Shown: positions 1 to 4,786 of the stretch, in pieces
Numbering within the stretch: position 1 is the stretch's first letter
Layout: every line of letters begins with the position of its first letter
NCBI GenBank assembly: GCA_904501835.1
Contig: CAJGBW010000059.1
Coordinates: forward strand, 1 to 7,020
From: an uncultured Bacteroidales bacterium
Lineage (GTDB): Bacteria; Bacteroidota; Bacteroidia; Bacteroidales; UBA932
Direction: 5' to 3'
DNA: 7,020 bases
The notes under the pieces: generated by a model
The model's database searches: none
Told to the model about the DNA's origin: nothing
The model's input: only the letters and a program-made list of their open reading frames with translations
Position numbers and translations under genes: made by a program

Positions 1-255
1 ATAGCTTCTGACAAACGTTTTGGTCCTTTCGTTGATAATCACCGGAAGAACCTCAAGAATCTGTGCTAATCCCGCATTGAACGGTTTGCAAATATCGGGG
101 ATGTCTGTAGTATAGGCAAAGAAACGTGAGCGAAGTTCCGCAAAACCTCCATCGGAATACACGTGGCCAGATGCATTTTCTCGTTCCGTCCAATATCCGC
201 GCGGAAGTGTTTTTAGTAGATTTTTGCAACCCACATCGACCTCCCCGACGGGAAT
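1..255 (-). pseudogene. Start-less partial open frame, unrecognised; possible gene remnant running off the left edge
   Basis: The minus-strand frame is open for all 85 codons from 255 to the window edge and is bounded upstream by a TAG at 256-258. The other two minus frames and all three plus frames contain stops here. The translation looks protein-like (contains LPRGYWTERE, SDGGFAELRSRFFAYTTDIP and ILEVLPVIINERTK), and codon use resembles the neighbouring genes. It contains no ATG, so only GTG or ATT codons near the 5' end could start it. I do not recognise a family. It could be the 5'-truncated remnant of a gene whose remainder lies to the left, a gene with a non-ATG start, or a chance open frame. 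The bases just upstream (256-356) are much more AT-rich, which fits a coding boundary near 240-255. Confidence 0.3.
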
Positions 256-268
256 CTAAAATATCTTG

Positions 269-294
269 AAATCAACAACAATTTGTTGCGATTT
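269..294. repeat. Small imperfect inverted repeat in the AT-rich spacer
   Basis: CAACAA (276-281) and TTGTTG (283-288) are inverted around one base, flanked by AAATC (269-273) and GATTT (290-294). The central loop is too tight for a good RNA hairpin unless inner pairs open. It lies in the 156-bp non-coding stretch 256-411, in which I see nothing else apart from the higBA promoter and operator. No function can be assigned. Confidence 0.25.
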
Positions 295-356
295 TCTATA
301 GGCACACAAGGGCAGGTCAATATTCTGAATTTTTCTTTCGCTTTTGGTAATTTTAT

Positions 357-387
357 TTTGTTTTGTGGAATTTTTGTGCTACTTTTG
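357..387 (+). promoter_or_regulatory. Bacteroidota-type promoter of higBA
   Basis: TTTG at 357-360 is followed by a 19-bp spacer and TACTTTTG at 380-387, an exact match to TAnnTTTG. Transcription would start near 393-395, about 18 bases before the higB ATG. The surrounding AT-rich non-coding DNA and the position immediately before the toxin gene support it. Confidence 0.7.
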
Positions 388-392
388 TATGT

Positions 393-409
393 GTTAAACA
401 TCGTATAAC
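393..409. promoter_or_regulatory. Candidate HigA operator: imperfect palindrome over the predicted start site
   Basis: GTTAAAC (393-399), a 3-base centre ATC, and GTATAAC (403-409) form inverted arms matching at 6 of 7 positions. The element sits between the -7 box and the higB ATG at 412, where a bound repressor would block transcription. HigA antitoxins of the Xre/HTH_3 type are known to repress their own operons through palindromes overlapping the promoter. Assignment to this HigA is inference. Confidence 0.45.
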
Positions 410-411
410 TG

Positions 412-705
412 ATGAGAATTATATCGCATAGGACTTTGGTGTTGTTTTATACGCAGCATGCTGACGCTAAAACTGCCATAGAAGAGTGGTTTCATAAAAC
501 GCAACGAGCAGATTGGGATTCGTTTGCGGATGTGAAAAAGACGTTTAATAGCGTGGATGCTGTGGGAAATCAAAGGTATGTCTTTAATATTAAGGGTAAC
601 AATTATAGGTTGATTGCGATAATTAAGTTTAAAATTAAAATGGTCTATATCCGTTTTATCGGAACCCATCAGGATTACGATAACATAAATTGTACAGAAA
701 TATGA
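412..705 (+). CDS. higB: HigB-type toxin, RelE-superfamily mRNA interferase
   Basis: This 97-residue basic protein is the toxin of a type II toxin-antitoxin pair. The HigB_toxin family are RelE-like ribosome-dependent mRNA endonucleases that stop translation when free of antitoxin. Family features are visible in order: an N-terminal helix with EEWFH (residues 24-28), DWDSFADVKKTF (34-45), the core strand segment VGNQRYVFNIKGNNYRLI (51-68), and the C-terminal IRFIGTHQDYDNI (80-92). The length is normal for the family (about 95-105), and no frameshift or truncation is seen. The ATG at 412 lies about 18 bases after the predicted transcription start, with no clear Shine-Dalgarno sequence, as is usual in Bacteroidota. 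The stop codon overlaps the start of higA (ATGA, 702-705), giving toxin-first order and likely translational coupling. The family call is firm; toxicity in this host is inferred. Confidence 0.92.
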   Translation: MRIISHRTLVLFYTQHADAKTAIEEWFHKTQRADWDSFADVKKTFNSVDAVGNQRYVFNIKGNNYRLIAIIKFKIKMVYIRFIGTHQDYDNINCTEI

Positions 706-1067
706 CACGTTTGGAATCTGAAAAACAATATCAGGCAGCGAAGGCTCGTGTTGAGGAGCTTTTGCCGCTCGTTACGGAGGAAACGCCGGAGGATGATGTT
801 TATTCTGTTGAGTTGGTTCTTTTGTCTAATCTCTTGGCAGATTATGATGATGTGCATTATTCTGTAGGCAAACCGACTTTGATAGATGTGCTGCGTCTGC
901 GTATGTATGAAATGAATCTGACGCAAAAGGCATTGGCGAAGTTGATTGGCATATCAGCCTCTCGCTTGAATGAAATCCTTACGGGTAAGCGTGAGCCTAC
1001 GTTGCAAGTTGCGCGTGCCATGTGCATCAATTTATCCATTGATCCGGCCATTGCGCTTGGGATTTGA
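702..1067 (+). CDS. higA: HigA-type antitoxin with Xre/HTH_3 DNA-binding domain
   Basis: This 121-residue antitoxin is expected to bind and neutralise HigB and, with it, repress the operon. The N-terminal half (about residues 1-60) has the charged helical layout of HigA proteins (SEKQYQAAKARVEELL, then ELVLLSNLLADYDD). The C-terminal half carries a Cro/CI-type helix-turn-helix: IDVLRLRMYEMNLTQKALAK (61-80), LIGISASRLNEILTGKREPT (81-100), then a closing helix to residue 117. I chose the ATG at 702 because it overlaps the higB stop as ATGA; a TTG at 690 in the same frame would only add four residues and overlap higB more. Transcription probably comes from the higB promoter, with autoregulation through the 393-409 palindrome. 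Only a small TGGGT/ACCCA hairpin (1083-1096) and the terminator follow. Confidence 0.92.
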   Translation: MTRLESEKQYQAAKARVEELLPLVTEETPEDDVYSVELVLLSNLLADYDDVHYSVGKPTLIDVLRLRMYEMNLTQKALAKLIGISASRLNEILTGKREPTLQVARAMCINLSIDPAIALGI

Positions 1068-1102
1068 TGGCGTTTGGTAAAATGGGTTGATACCCAAAAA
1101 CA

Positions 1103-1132
1103 AAAAAAGTTCAGCAACTGCTGAACTTTTTT
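1103..1132. terminator. Bidirectional intrinsic terminator between higA and tRNA-Leu
   Basis: Left arm 1103-1115 and right arm 1120-1132 are perfect inverted repeats (13 bp; GTTCAGC/GCTGAAC core) with a four-base AACT loop. The stem is flanked by A-runs on the left and T-runs on the right, so it gives a U-tract on either strand. It ends higBA transcription on the plus strand and tRNA-Leu transcription on the minus strand, beginning one base beyond the mature tRNA 3' end. Confidence 0.88.
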
Positions 1133-1133
1133 G

Positions 1134-1215
1134 TGCGGGCGAAGGGACTCGAACCCCCACGCCTCTCGGCACCAGATCCTAAGTCTGGCTCGGCTACCAA
1201 TTACGACACGCCCGC
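1134..1215 (-). tRNA. tRNA-Leu, anticodon UAG
   Basis: This 82-nt class II tRNA has a perfect 7-bp acceptor stem (GCGGGCG/CGCCCGC), discriminator A and a D-loop with TAATTGGTA. The anticodon arm is CCAGA-CTTAGGA-TCTGG, so the anticodon is TAG and it reads CUA and other CUN leucine codons. A long variable arm (TGCCGAGAGGCG) and a T-loop TTCGAGT follow. The T-stem contains two G-U pairs. No 3' CCA is encoded, so it must be added after transcription. It lies 25 bp downstream of the 92-residue gene on the same strand and is directly followed by a terminator, suggesting shared transcription from the promoter at 1543-1573. Confidence 0.96.
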
Positions 1216-1218
1216 GAT

Positions 1219-1241
1219 AACAAGCGAAAAATCCGCTTGTT
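1219..1241 (-). other. Hairpin between the 92-residue gene and tRNA-Leu
   Basis: AACAAGCG (1219-1226) and CGCTTGTT (1234-1241) pair over 8 bp around a seven-base loop. On the minus strand no U-run follows the stem, so it is a poor terminator there. It fills almost all of the space between the upstream stop codon and the tRNA 5' end, and could be a processing or spacing element in a joint mRNA-tRNA transcript. On the plus strand it is followed by TATTTTTT but no plus-strand gene needs a terminator here. Confidence 0.4.
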
Positions 1242-1519
1242 TATTTTTTGCTGATTGCGCCGGACAATTTTTCGCAAAGCTCATCCAAAGACTCAAACAT
1301 CTCTTTGGTAACACCGGCATAATAAACTTTTTTCTTCTGGTTTGCATCAGGATGATTAACCTTGAACTTCAAATTGTTATAGAGTTCAACGGCCTCGTCA
1401 ATGATAGCGTCAACTTTTGCGATGTCGCATTCGTCGTTGAGTGCTACGCAGATTGTGCAATCGTCGATAAATTCGCTTACGAAGAAATCGATATCTTTCT
1501 TAATTACTCTGAGGTTCAT
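1241..1519 (-). CDS. Conserved Bacteroidota protein of unknown function, 92 residues
   Basis: This small acidic, helix-rich cytoplasmic protein resembles short uncharacterised proteins of Bacteroidota with the pattern VIKKDIDFFVSEFIDDC near the N-terminus (residues 5-21), a middle AIIDEAVELYNNL (38-50), VNHPD (54-58), and a C-terminal YYAGVTKEMFESLDELCEKL (66-85). There is no signal peptide, membrane segment or recognised catalytic motif. The ATG at 1519 is chosen because a good TAnnTTTG promoter lies 24 bases upstream and no in-frame alternative is plausible. It is preceded by the end of the FAH-like gene (61 bp apart) but has its own promoter, and it probably shares a transcript with tRNA-Leu downstream. 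Function is unknown to me. Coding status is well supported by the promoter, length and family resemblance. Confidence 0.82.
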   Translation of the reverse strand: MNLRVIKKDIDFFVSEFIDDCTICVALNDECDIAKVDAIIDEAVELYNNLKFKVNHPDANQKKKVYYAGVTKEMFESLDELCEKLSGAISKK

Positions 1520-1542
1520 AATTTTTGTTTCTTAAATCTAGG

Positions 1543-1573
1543 CAAAGGTACTAAATTATTTGACAATCGCCAA
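1543..1573 (-). promoter_or_regulatory. Promoter of the 92-residue gene and probably tRNA-Leu
   Basis: On the minus strand TTGG (1570-1573) is followed by a 19-bp spacer and TACCTTTG (1543-1550), an exact TAnnTTTG box. The predicted start near 1536-1538 leaves a leader of about 17 bases before the ATG at 1519. The next promoter-like box serving tRNA-Leu would have to lie inside the coding sequence, and I found none, so this is the likely source of the tRNA transcript. Confidence 0.65.
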
Positions 1574-1583
1574 GAGTTGTCAA
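1560..1583. repeat. Perfect 7-bp inverted repeat around the -33 box; weak terminator or operator
   Basis: TTGACAA (1560-1566) and TTGTCAA (1577-1583) are perfect inverted arms separated by ten bases. The right arm covers the stop codon of the FAH-like gene (1580-1582), and the loop contains the -33 box of the next promoter. As RNA on the minus strand it is followed by ATAATTT, only weakly U-rich, so it is at best a weak terminator for the dnaN-exonuclease-FAH operon. Its placement also suits a repressor site. Neither role is proven. Confidence 0.45.
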
Positions 1584-2026
1584 TATGAAATGTATGCCTG
1601 CCCATCAATTTCTACGCGCTCCGGCTTGTCGTACTCGATGGCGAGCAAATCTCCAATGCGTACGCTTTGTTTGCGTGTAGCAAGGGAAAGGGCTTGCGCG
1701 ATGCATTGAGGCGGGCAGAGATCAAGAGCATTGCCTTCATCAATATAGGAACTTTTATCGTATTGACTTCCGAAAGCAATGGTCTCGGGGGAGGCGGGGT
1801 CTCCGGCATAGAGCAGCACGCCGGGGTAAAGTTTGTCGTAGTAGCGCTCAGCAAATTTTTCGCCAATACATTTTCCGGCTCGGCAGATGCGGACATAGAC
1901 AACCGGGACTTTATACAGGCAATCAACCTCTTCCGGGATATAATAGACCTTGCTTTCACGCTCCAATGTGGTATCGGGGCGAGAATAGACCGCTTGGTCG
2001 GAAAGACGATATACCAGGATATTCAT
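1580..2026 (-). CDS. Short fumarylacetoacetate-hydrolase-fold protein, probably without catalytic metal site
   Basis: The 148 residues resemble the FAH-family proteins (about 200 residues) of Bacteroidota. RPDTTLERESKVYYIP (16-31) matches the KPDSAI...FFIP stretch, YVRICRAGKCIGEKFAERYY (44-63) matches VVRICRLGKNIAEKFAHRYY, and VRIGDLLAIEYDKPERVEIDG (122-142) matches the LKIGDLL...V region near the C-terminus. True family members bind Mg or Mn through a Glu-x-Glu in the strand before VRICR and an Asp in the later RD motif. Here that strand reads CLYKVPVVY, with neither Glu; AGD (74-76) stands where ARD is expected. The middle is also shorter. Hydrolase or isomerase activity is therefore unlikely, and a structural, binding or decaying role is possible. 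The ATG at 2026 overlaps the exonuclease stop (ATGA), indicating translational coupling. Family assignment is from remembered sequence patterns, so moderate confidence. Confidence 0.7.
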   Translation of the reverse strand: MNILVYRLSDQAVYSRPDTTLERESKVYYIPEEVDCLYKVPVVYVRICRAGKCIGEKFAERYYDKLYPGVLLYAGDPASPETIAFGSQYDKSSYIDEGNALDLCPPQCIAQALSLATRKQSVRIGDLLAIEYDKPERVEIDGQAYISY

Positions 2027-2910
2027 CGCGAAGAAAAGTGGTCGAAGAGCGCAGAGACGGCGTTGGAATGAGCCGATTCGTCCAATGGCTTGCGAGCGGC
2101 CTCCTTAAATTGCTCTTTCAGGATACGGAACTGCTTTTTGGTGTCCAGGGTGAAATCGCTGCGCTCAATCCAATCAAAATAACTGGGTTCGTTGCGGTAA
2201 ACTTCCTCTGCACTTTTTCCTTTGTGTTTGCCGAAATTGATATAGACCACGCCTTTGTCATCGCAACTCAAGCGGCCGGCGTAATCCACACTTTTTCCCA
2301 AATCCGTAAAGGCTGCGAGCCAATCTACATTGTTTTTAATCTCGCTGTCGGCATATTTATCCAACTGGCCTTTCAGCACTTTATAGGTAGCTATGGTGTC
2401 GGCTTCGGCGGCATGGGCATTCTCAAAATCATCCCCTCCGCAGTAAAAGCGGTAGGCAGCTTTGAGGTTGCGCGGCTCCATTTTGTGGAAAATGGTCTGC
2501 ACATCCACCATTTTTTTAAGATGAAGGTCAATTTCGCATGAAATCTTTTTATAGGTGGCGGCTCTTTCTAATTCTTCCGCCAACATCGGAAGGTCAAATT
2601 TGTTGGAGTTGTAGCCGGCCAGATCGCAGTCTTCCAGCCATTCTATTACCTCTGTGGCAACCTCGTGGAAACAAGGGCAATCCGTCAAATCTTCATCTTT
2701 AATTCCGTGTACGCGCGAGGCACCGGGCGAGATGGGATGCTGACAACGATTGACATAGTCCCAAGGTTTCAGTCTCCAAGTGCGTACGCGCTCTTCCCCC
2801 GAAGGAAAAACCTTGAGAAAACAGAGTTCGATGATGCAATCGGTGCTGATGTCAAGCCCGGTGCTTTCAATATCAAAAAAGAGCAACGGGCGTTCAAGTT
2901 TTAATTCCAT
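2023..2910 (-). CDS. DnaQ-like DEDDh 3'-5' exonuclease with ExoX-like C-terminal domain
   Basis: This 295-residue cytoplasmic nuclease removes nucleotides from DNA 3' ends using two metal ions. All DEDDh positions are visible: D13 and E15 in FFDIESTGLD (motif I), D106 in GYNSNKFDLPML (motif II), and H166 with D171 in NAHAAEADTIAT (motif III). ISPGASRVHGI (60-70) is the usual VHGI substrate-contact region. After about residue 215 comes a small domain, VVYINFGKHKGKSAEEV (221-237) then EPSYFDWI (241-248), typical of the C-terminal domain of ExoX-like exonucleases. Such proteins are often annotated as DNA polymerase III epsilon subunit, but this one could be a repair nuclease and not the replicative proofreader. 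It follows dnaN by 33 bp on the same strand, so it is probably co-transcribed with the clamp. The C-terminus, VSALFDHF (285-292), is discussed as a possible clamp contact. No sign of truncation. Confidence 0.92.
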   Translation of the reverse strand: MELKLERPLLFFDIESTGLDISTDCIIELCFLKVFPSGEERVRTWRLKPWDYVNRCQHPISPGASRVHGIKDEDLTDCPCFHEVATEVIEWLEDCDLAGYNSNKFDLPMLAEELERAATYKKISCEIDLHLKKMVDVQTIFHKMEPRNLKAAYRFYCGGDDFENAHAAEADTIATYKVLKGQLDKYADSEIKNNVDWLAAFTDLGKSVDYAGRLSCDDKGVVYINFGKHKGKSAEEVYRNEPSYFDWIERSDFTLDTKKQFRILKEQFKEAARKPLDESAHSNAVSALFDHFSSR

Positions 2911-2943
2911 CTAAACAGAAATATGAGAAATTGCCGCGGGATT

Positions 2944-4059
2944 TTAGAACATGATGGGCATCACGATGCCACATACTTTCTCTTTTCCCATTTCTTCATC
3001 TACGGGCTTGATGAGAGCCGGTTTGCGTGCGTCGGCAAACTTAATCTCAATTTCATTGCAGCCCATATTGGAAAGAATTTCCACCAAGAATGTGGATTTG
3101 AAGCCAATGGACAAGTCTTCACCCTCGTACAAACAGGAGATTCTTTCAAAGGCTTTGGTATTGAATCCTGTATCCTGTGAAGTAATCTCAATCTTGCCTT
3201 CGCTCAAATCAACACGAATCTGGTTGGAGGCTTTGTTGGCACAGACAGCTACGCGTTTTACGGCGTTCAAAAGCTGTACGCGGTCGATTTTCAGGATGCT
3301 GGAATTGTTCGTGGGGATGACGTTACGATAGGCGGGGTATTTGCCATTCAAAAGACGGCAGGTCGCTACCGTATCGCCAAATGTGAAGATGGCTGTCTTG
3401 CCGTCAAAGTTTATCTTTACCGTCTCCTCTTTTCCCAGGATGTTTTTCAAGATGTTAGCCGGTTTCTTGTGAAGGATGAAAGAGGCTTTTTCCTGCGTCT
3501 GGATATCTCCGGTGGTGTAGCAAATCAACTTGTGGGTGTCTGAGGCAACCAAGGTTGTGCTATCCACGTCAATATCAAAAAGAATGGCATTCAGCACCGG
3601 GCGGCTTTCGTCATCCGAAGTGGCATATACCGTGCTGGAAATACCTTCCGTCAAGGTCTCGGTGGGCATGGAAATCTCAATGGCGCTTTCATCCACGCCT
3701 GCAACTGCCGGGAAATCATCCGCATCTACATAAGGGAAAGTAGAGTTACCATTGAGCCAGGTACATTCAAAACAATTGTTTTCAAGCGTGTGCACTTTCA
3801 AAGGCTGGTCGGGCAACTCTTTCAACAATTCGGTAATCTGTTTGGCGGGAATGGCAATGCGGCCGGACTCTTCAACCTCATCAACTTCCAAAATGGTCTT
3901 CAACGTGATTTCTCCGTCAGAGGCGGTCAAAGTCAGCGTTGTGCCCTCTGCCTCGCAAAGGAAGTTTTCTAAAATGGGGTTGGAAGTCTTGGAGGGGATG
4001 GCTTTGGCAACCATCATCATTCCGGCGAGAAGTTGTGAACTTGATAAAGATATTTTCAT
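2944..4059 (-). CDS. dnaN: DNA polymerase III beta subunit (sliding clamp)
   Basis: This protein forms the dimeric ring that encircles DNA and tethers polymerase III and repair enzymes. The 371-residue length fits the family (about 366-375). Three clamp domains can be placed at roughly 1-120, 126-246 and 250-371. Diagnostic motifs are SNPILENFL (26-34) in domain 1, SRPVLNAILFDI (152-163) and VASDTHKLICY (171-181) in domain 2, GKYPAYRNVIP (239-249) at the domain 2/3 link, and the C-terminal VMPIMF (366-371), equivalent to the MPMRL end that lines the partner-binding pocket. The ATG at 4059 gives the canonical MKISLSSSQL start. It has its own promoter inside the 3' end of hpt and is followed by a DEDDh exonuclease. 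No replication-origin features or dnaA are visible beside it, consistent with Bacteroidota, where dnaN is often away from dnaA. Confidence 0.98.
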   Translation of the reverse strand: MKISLSSSQLLAGMMMVAKAIPSKTSNPILENFLCEAEGTTLTLTASDGEITLKTILEVDEVEESGRIAIPAKQITELLKELPDQPLKVHTLENNCFECTWLNGNSTFPYVDADDFPAVAGVDESAIEISMPTETLTEGISSTVYATSDDESRPVLNAILFDIDVDSTTLVASDTHKLICYTTGDIQTQEKASFILHKKPANILKNILGKEETVKINFDGKTAIFTFGDTVATCRLLNGKYPAYRNVIPTNNSSILKIDRVQLLNAVKRVAVCANKASNQIRVDLSEGKIEITSQDTGFNTKAFERISCLYEGEDLSIGFKSTFLVEILSNMGCNEIEIKFADARKPALIKPVDEEMGKEKVCGIVMPIMF

Positions 4060-4091
4060 AATAATTGCGCAAATTTCATTTTTAATTCTTA

Positions 4092-4124
4092 CAAAGGTAA
4101 TAATTTTTTGATTTATTCATCCAA
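4092..4124 (-). promoter_or_regulatory. Promoter of dnaN, overlapping the 3' end of hpt
   Basis: On the minus strand TACCTTTG (4092-4099) is an exact TAnnTTTG box, the same octamer used for the 92-residue gene. A TTGG-like -33 box lies at 4121-4124 with a 21-bp spacer, inside the last codons of hpt. The predicted start near 4085-4087 leaves a leader of about 27 bases before the dnaN ATG at 4059. It separates dnaN expression at least partly from hpt. Confidence 0.62.
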
Positions 4125-4676
4125 AATATAGATGTCTTTGTAATTTCTTCCCAGTTCATTATAATCCAGGCCAAATCCTACGATAAACTGGTTCTGTATG
4201 CTGCGGGCGTAGTAGTCGATTTGAAACTCTTCTTTGAAACGAAAGGCTTCCTCTTTATAAAAAAGCGTGCAGATGCGTATGTCTTTGGCTCCCAAGGTCT
4301 GGAGATGTTTGCGCAGGGCTTGAATGGTGCAGCCCGTATCAACAATGTCTTCTATAATCAGGATGCGGCGGTTCTTGACGGAGCAGGTGAGGGGCTGGCT
4401 GAATTTGACCTCGCCGGTGCTGCAAGTGCCCTCATAGGAGCTTAATTTCAAACTCGATAGCTCGCAAGGGAAATCAAGGCGTCGCAGCACTTCCGCGGTG
4501 AAGGGAATGGCGCCGTTGAGAACGCAAAGGATGATGGGAATGTCTTCTTGTTGCCCCATCCCACAGTCTTTATAATCTTGATTAAGTTTTTGACATGTTT
4601 TTTCTATGTCGCATATAAATTCCTCGTAGGGTATATAGGGCCTGAACACCTTATCGTATAATTTGATTTTTTCCAT
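4113..4676 (-). CDS. hpt: Hypoxanthine phosphoribosyltransferase
   Basis: This enzyme joins hypoxanthine (and usually guanine) to PRPP, giving IMP or GMP and pyrophosphate, in cytoplasmic purine salvage. The 187 residues match bacterial HPRTs (about 175-185). The PRPP-binding motif is RILIIEDIVDTGCT (104-117) with the acidic pair E109-D110. Loop I is LNGAIPF (53-59), the mobile loop II spans SSYEGTCSTGEV (79-90), and the purine/pyrophosphate-closing end is FIVGFGLDYNELGRNYKDIY (164-183). The ATG at 4676 is chosen because it gives the full N-terminus and lies about 27 bases after the -7 box of the predicted promoter. The gene is transcribed away from the HHH-barrel gene and towards dnaN, whose promoter overlaps its end; readthrough into dnaN is possible because no terminator separates them. 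Xanthine as a substrate cannot be judged from sequence alone. Confidence 0.96.
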   Translation of the reverse strand: MEKIKLYDKVFRPYIPYEEFICDIEKTCQKLNQDYKDCGMGQQEDIPIILCVLNGAIPFTAEVLRRLDFPCELSSLKLSSYEGTCSTGEVKFSQPLTCSVKNRRILIIEDIVDTGCTIQALRKHLQTLGAKDIRICTLFYKEEAFRFKEEFQIDYYARSIQNQFIVGFGLDYNELGRNYKDIYILDE

Positions 4677-4703
4677 GCCTGATGCTGTGTTTTCACATTC
4701 TTA

Positions 4704-4711
4704 CAAAAGTA
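4704..4711 (-). promoter_or_regulatory. -7 box of the hpt promoter
   Basis: CAAAAGTA on the plus strand reads TACTTTTG on the minus strand, an exact TAnnTTTG match identical to the higBA box. No good TTTG -33 box stands 19-21 bp upstream; that position is part of an A-rich run (minus strand). Predicted transcription starts near 4697-4699, about 20 bases before the ATG. Confidence 0.5.
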
Positions 4712-4767
4712 AGTAAAAAAACGGAAAAACTTTTTTTGACTTTCTGATTTTTCTTGCCCCTCTTTTC

Positions 4768-4775
4768 TATTTTCG
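4768..4775 (+). promoter_or_regulatory. Possible -7 box for the HHH-barrel gene
   Basis: TATTTTCG differs from TAnnTTTG at one position. No convincing -33 box is found, and the leader would be only about six bases, so the true promoter may be elsewhere in the T-rich 4712-4770 stretch. The whole divergent intergenic region is 110 bp (4677-4786). Confidence 0.25.
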
Positions 4776-4786
4776 TGGCAAAAACG

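Noticed and set aside
690..701. Upstream TTG start for higA
   Set aside because: The ATG at 702 overlaps the higB stop as ATGA, the usual coupled arrangement; the TTG adds only four residues.
394..926. Minus-strand frames opposite higB and higA
   Set aside because: Antisense to well-recognised toxin and antitoxin genes, with low-complexity, unlikely protein sequence.
1133..1588. Plus-strand open frame of 151 codons
   Set aside because: It runs through the tRNA-Leu gene and opposite the 92-residue gene with its promoter, so it is a shadow frame.
1667..2541. Two overlapping plus-strand open frames (1667-2071 and 1966-2541)
   Set aside because: They lie opposite the FAH-like and exonuclease genes, whose motifs are clear on the minus strand.
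2951..4111. Several plus-strand frames within the dnaN region
   Set aside because: All lie antisense to dnaN, which has complete domain motifs.
4754..4786. Upstream TTG start for the HHH-barrel gene
   Set aside because: It would put eleven residues before an otherwise perfect signal peptide beginning at the ATG at 4787.
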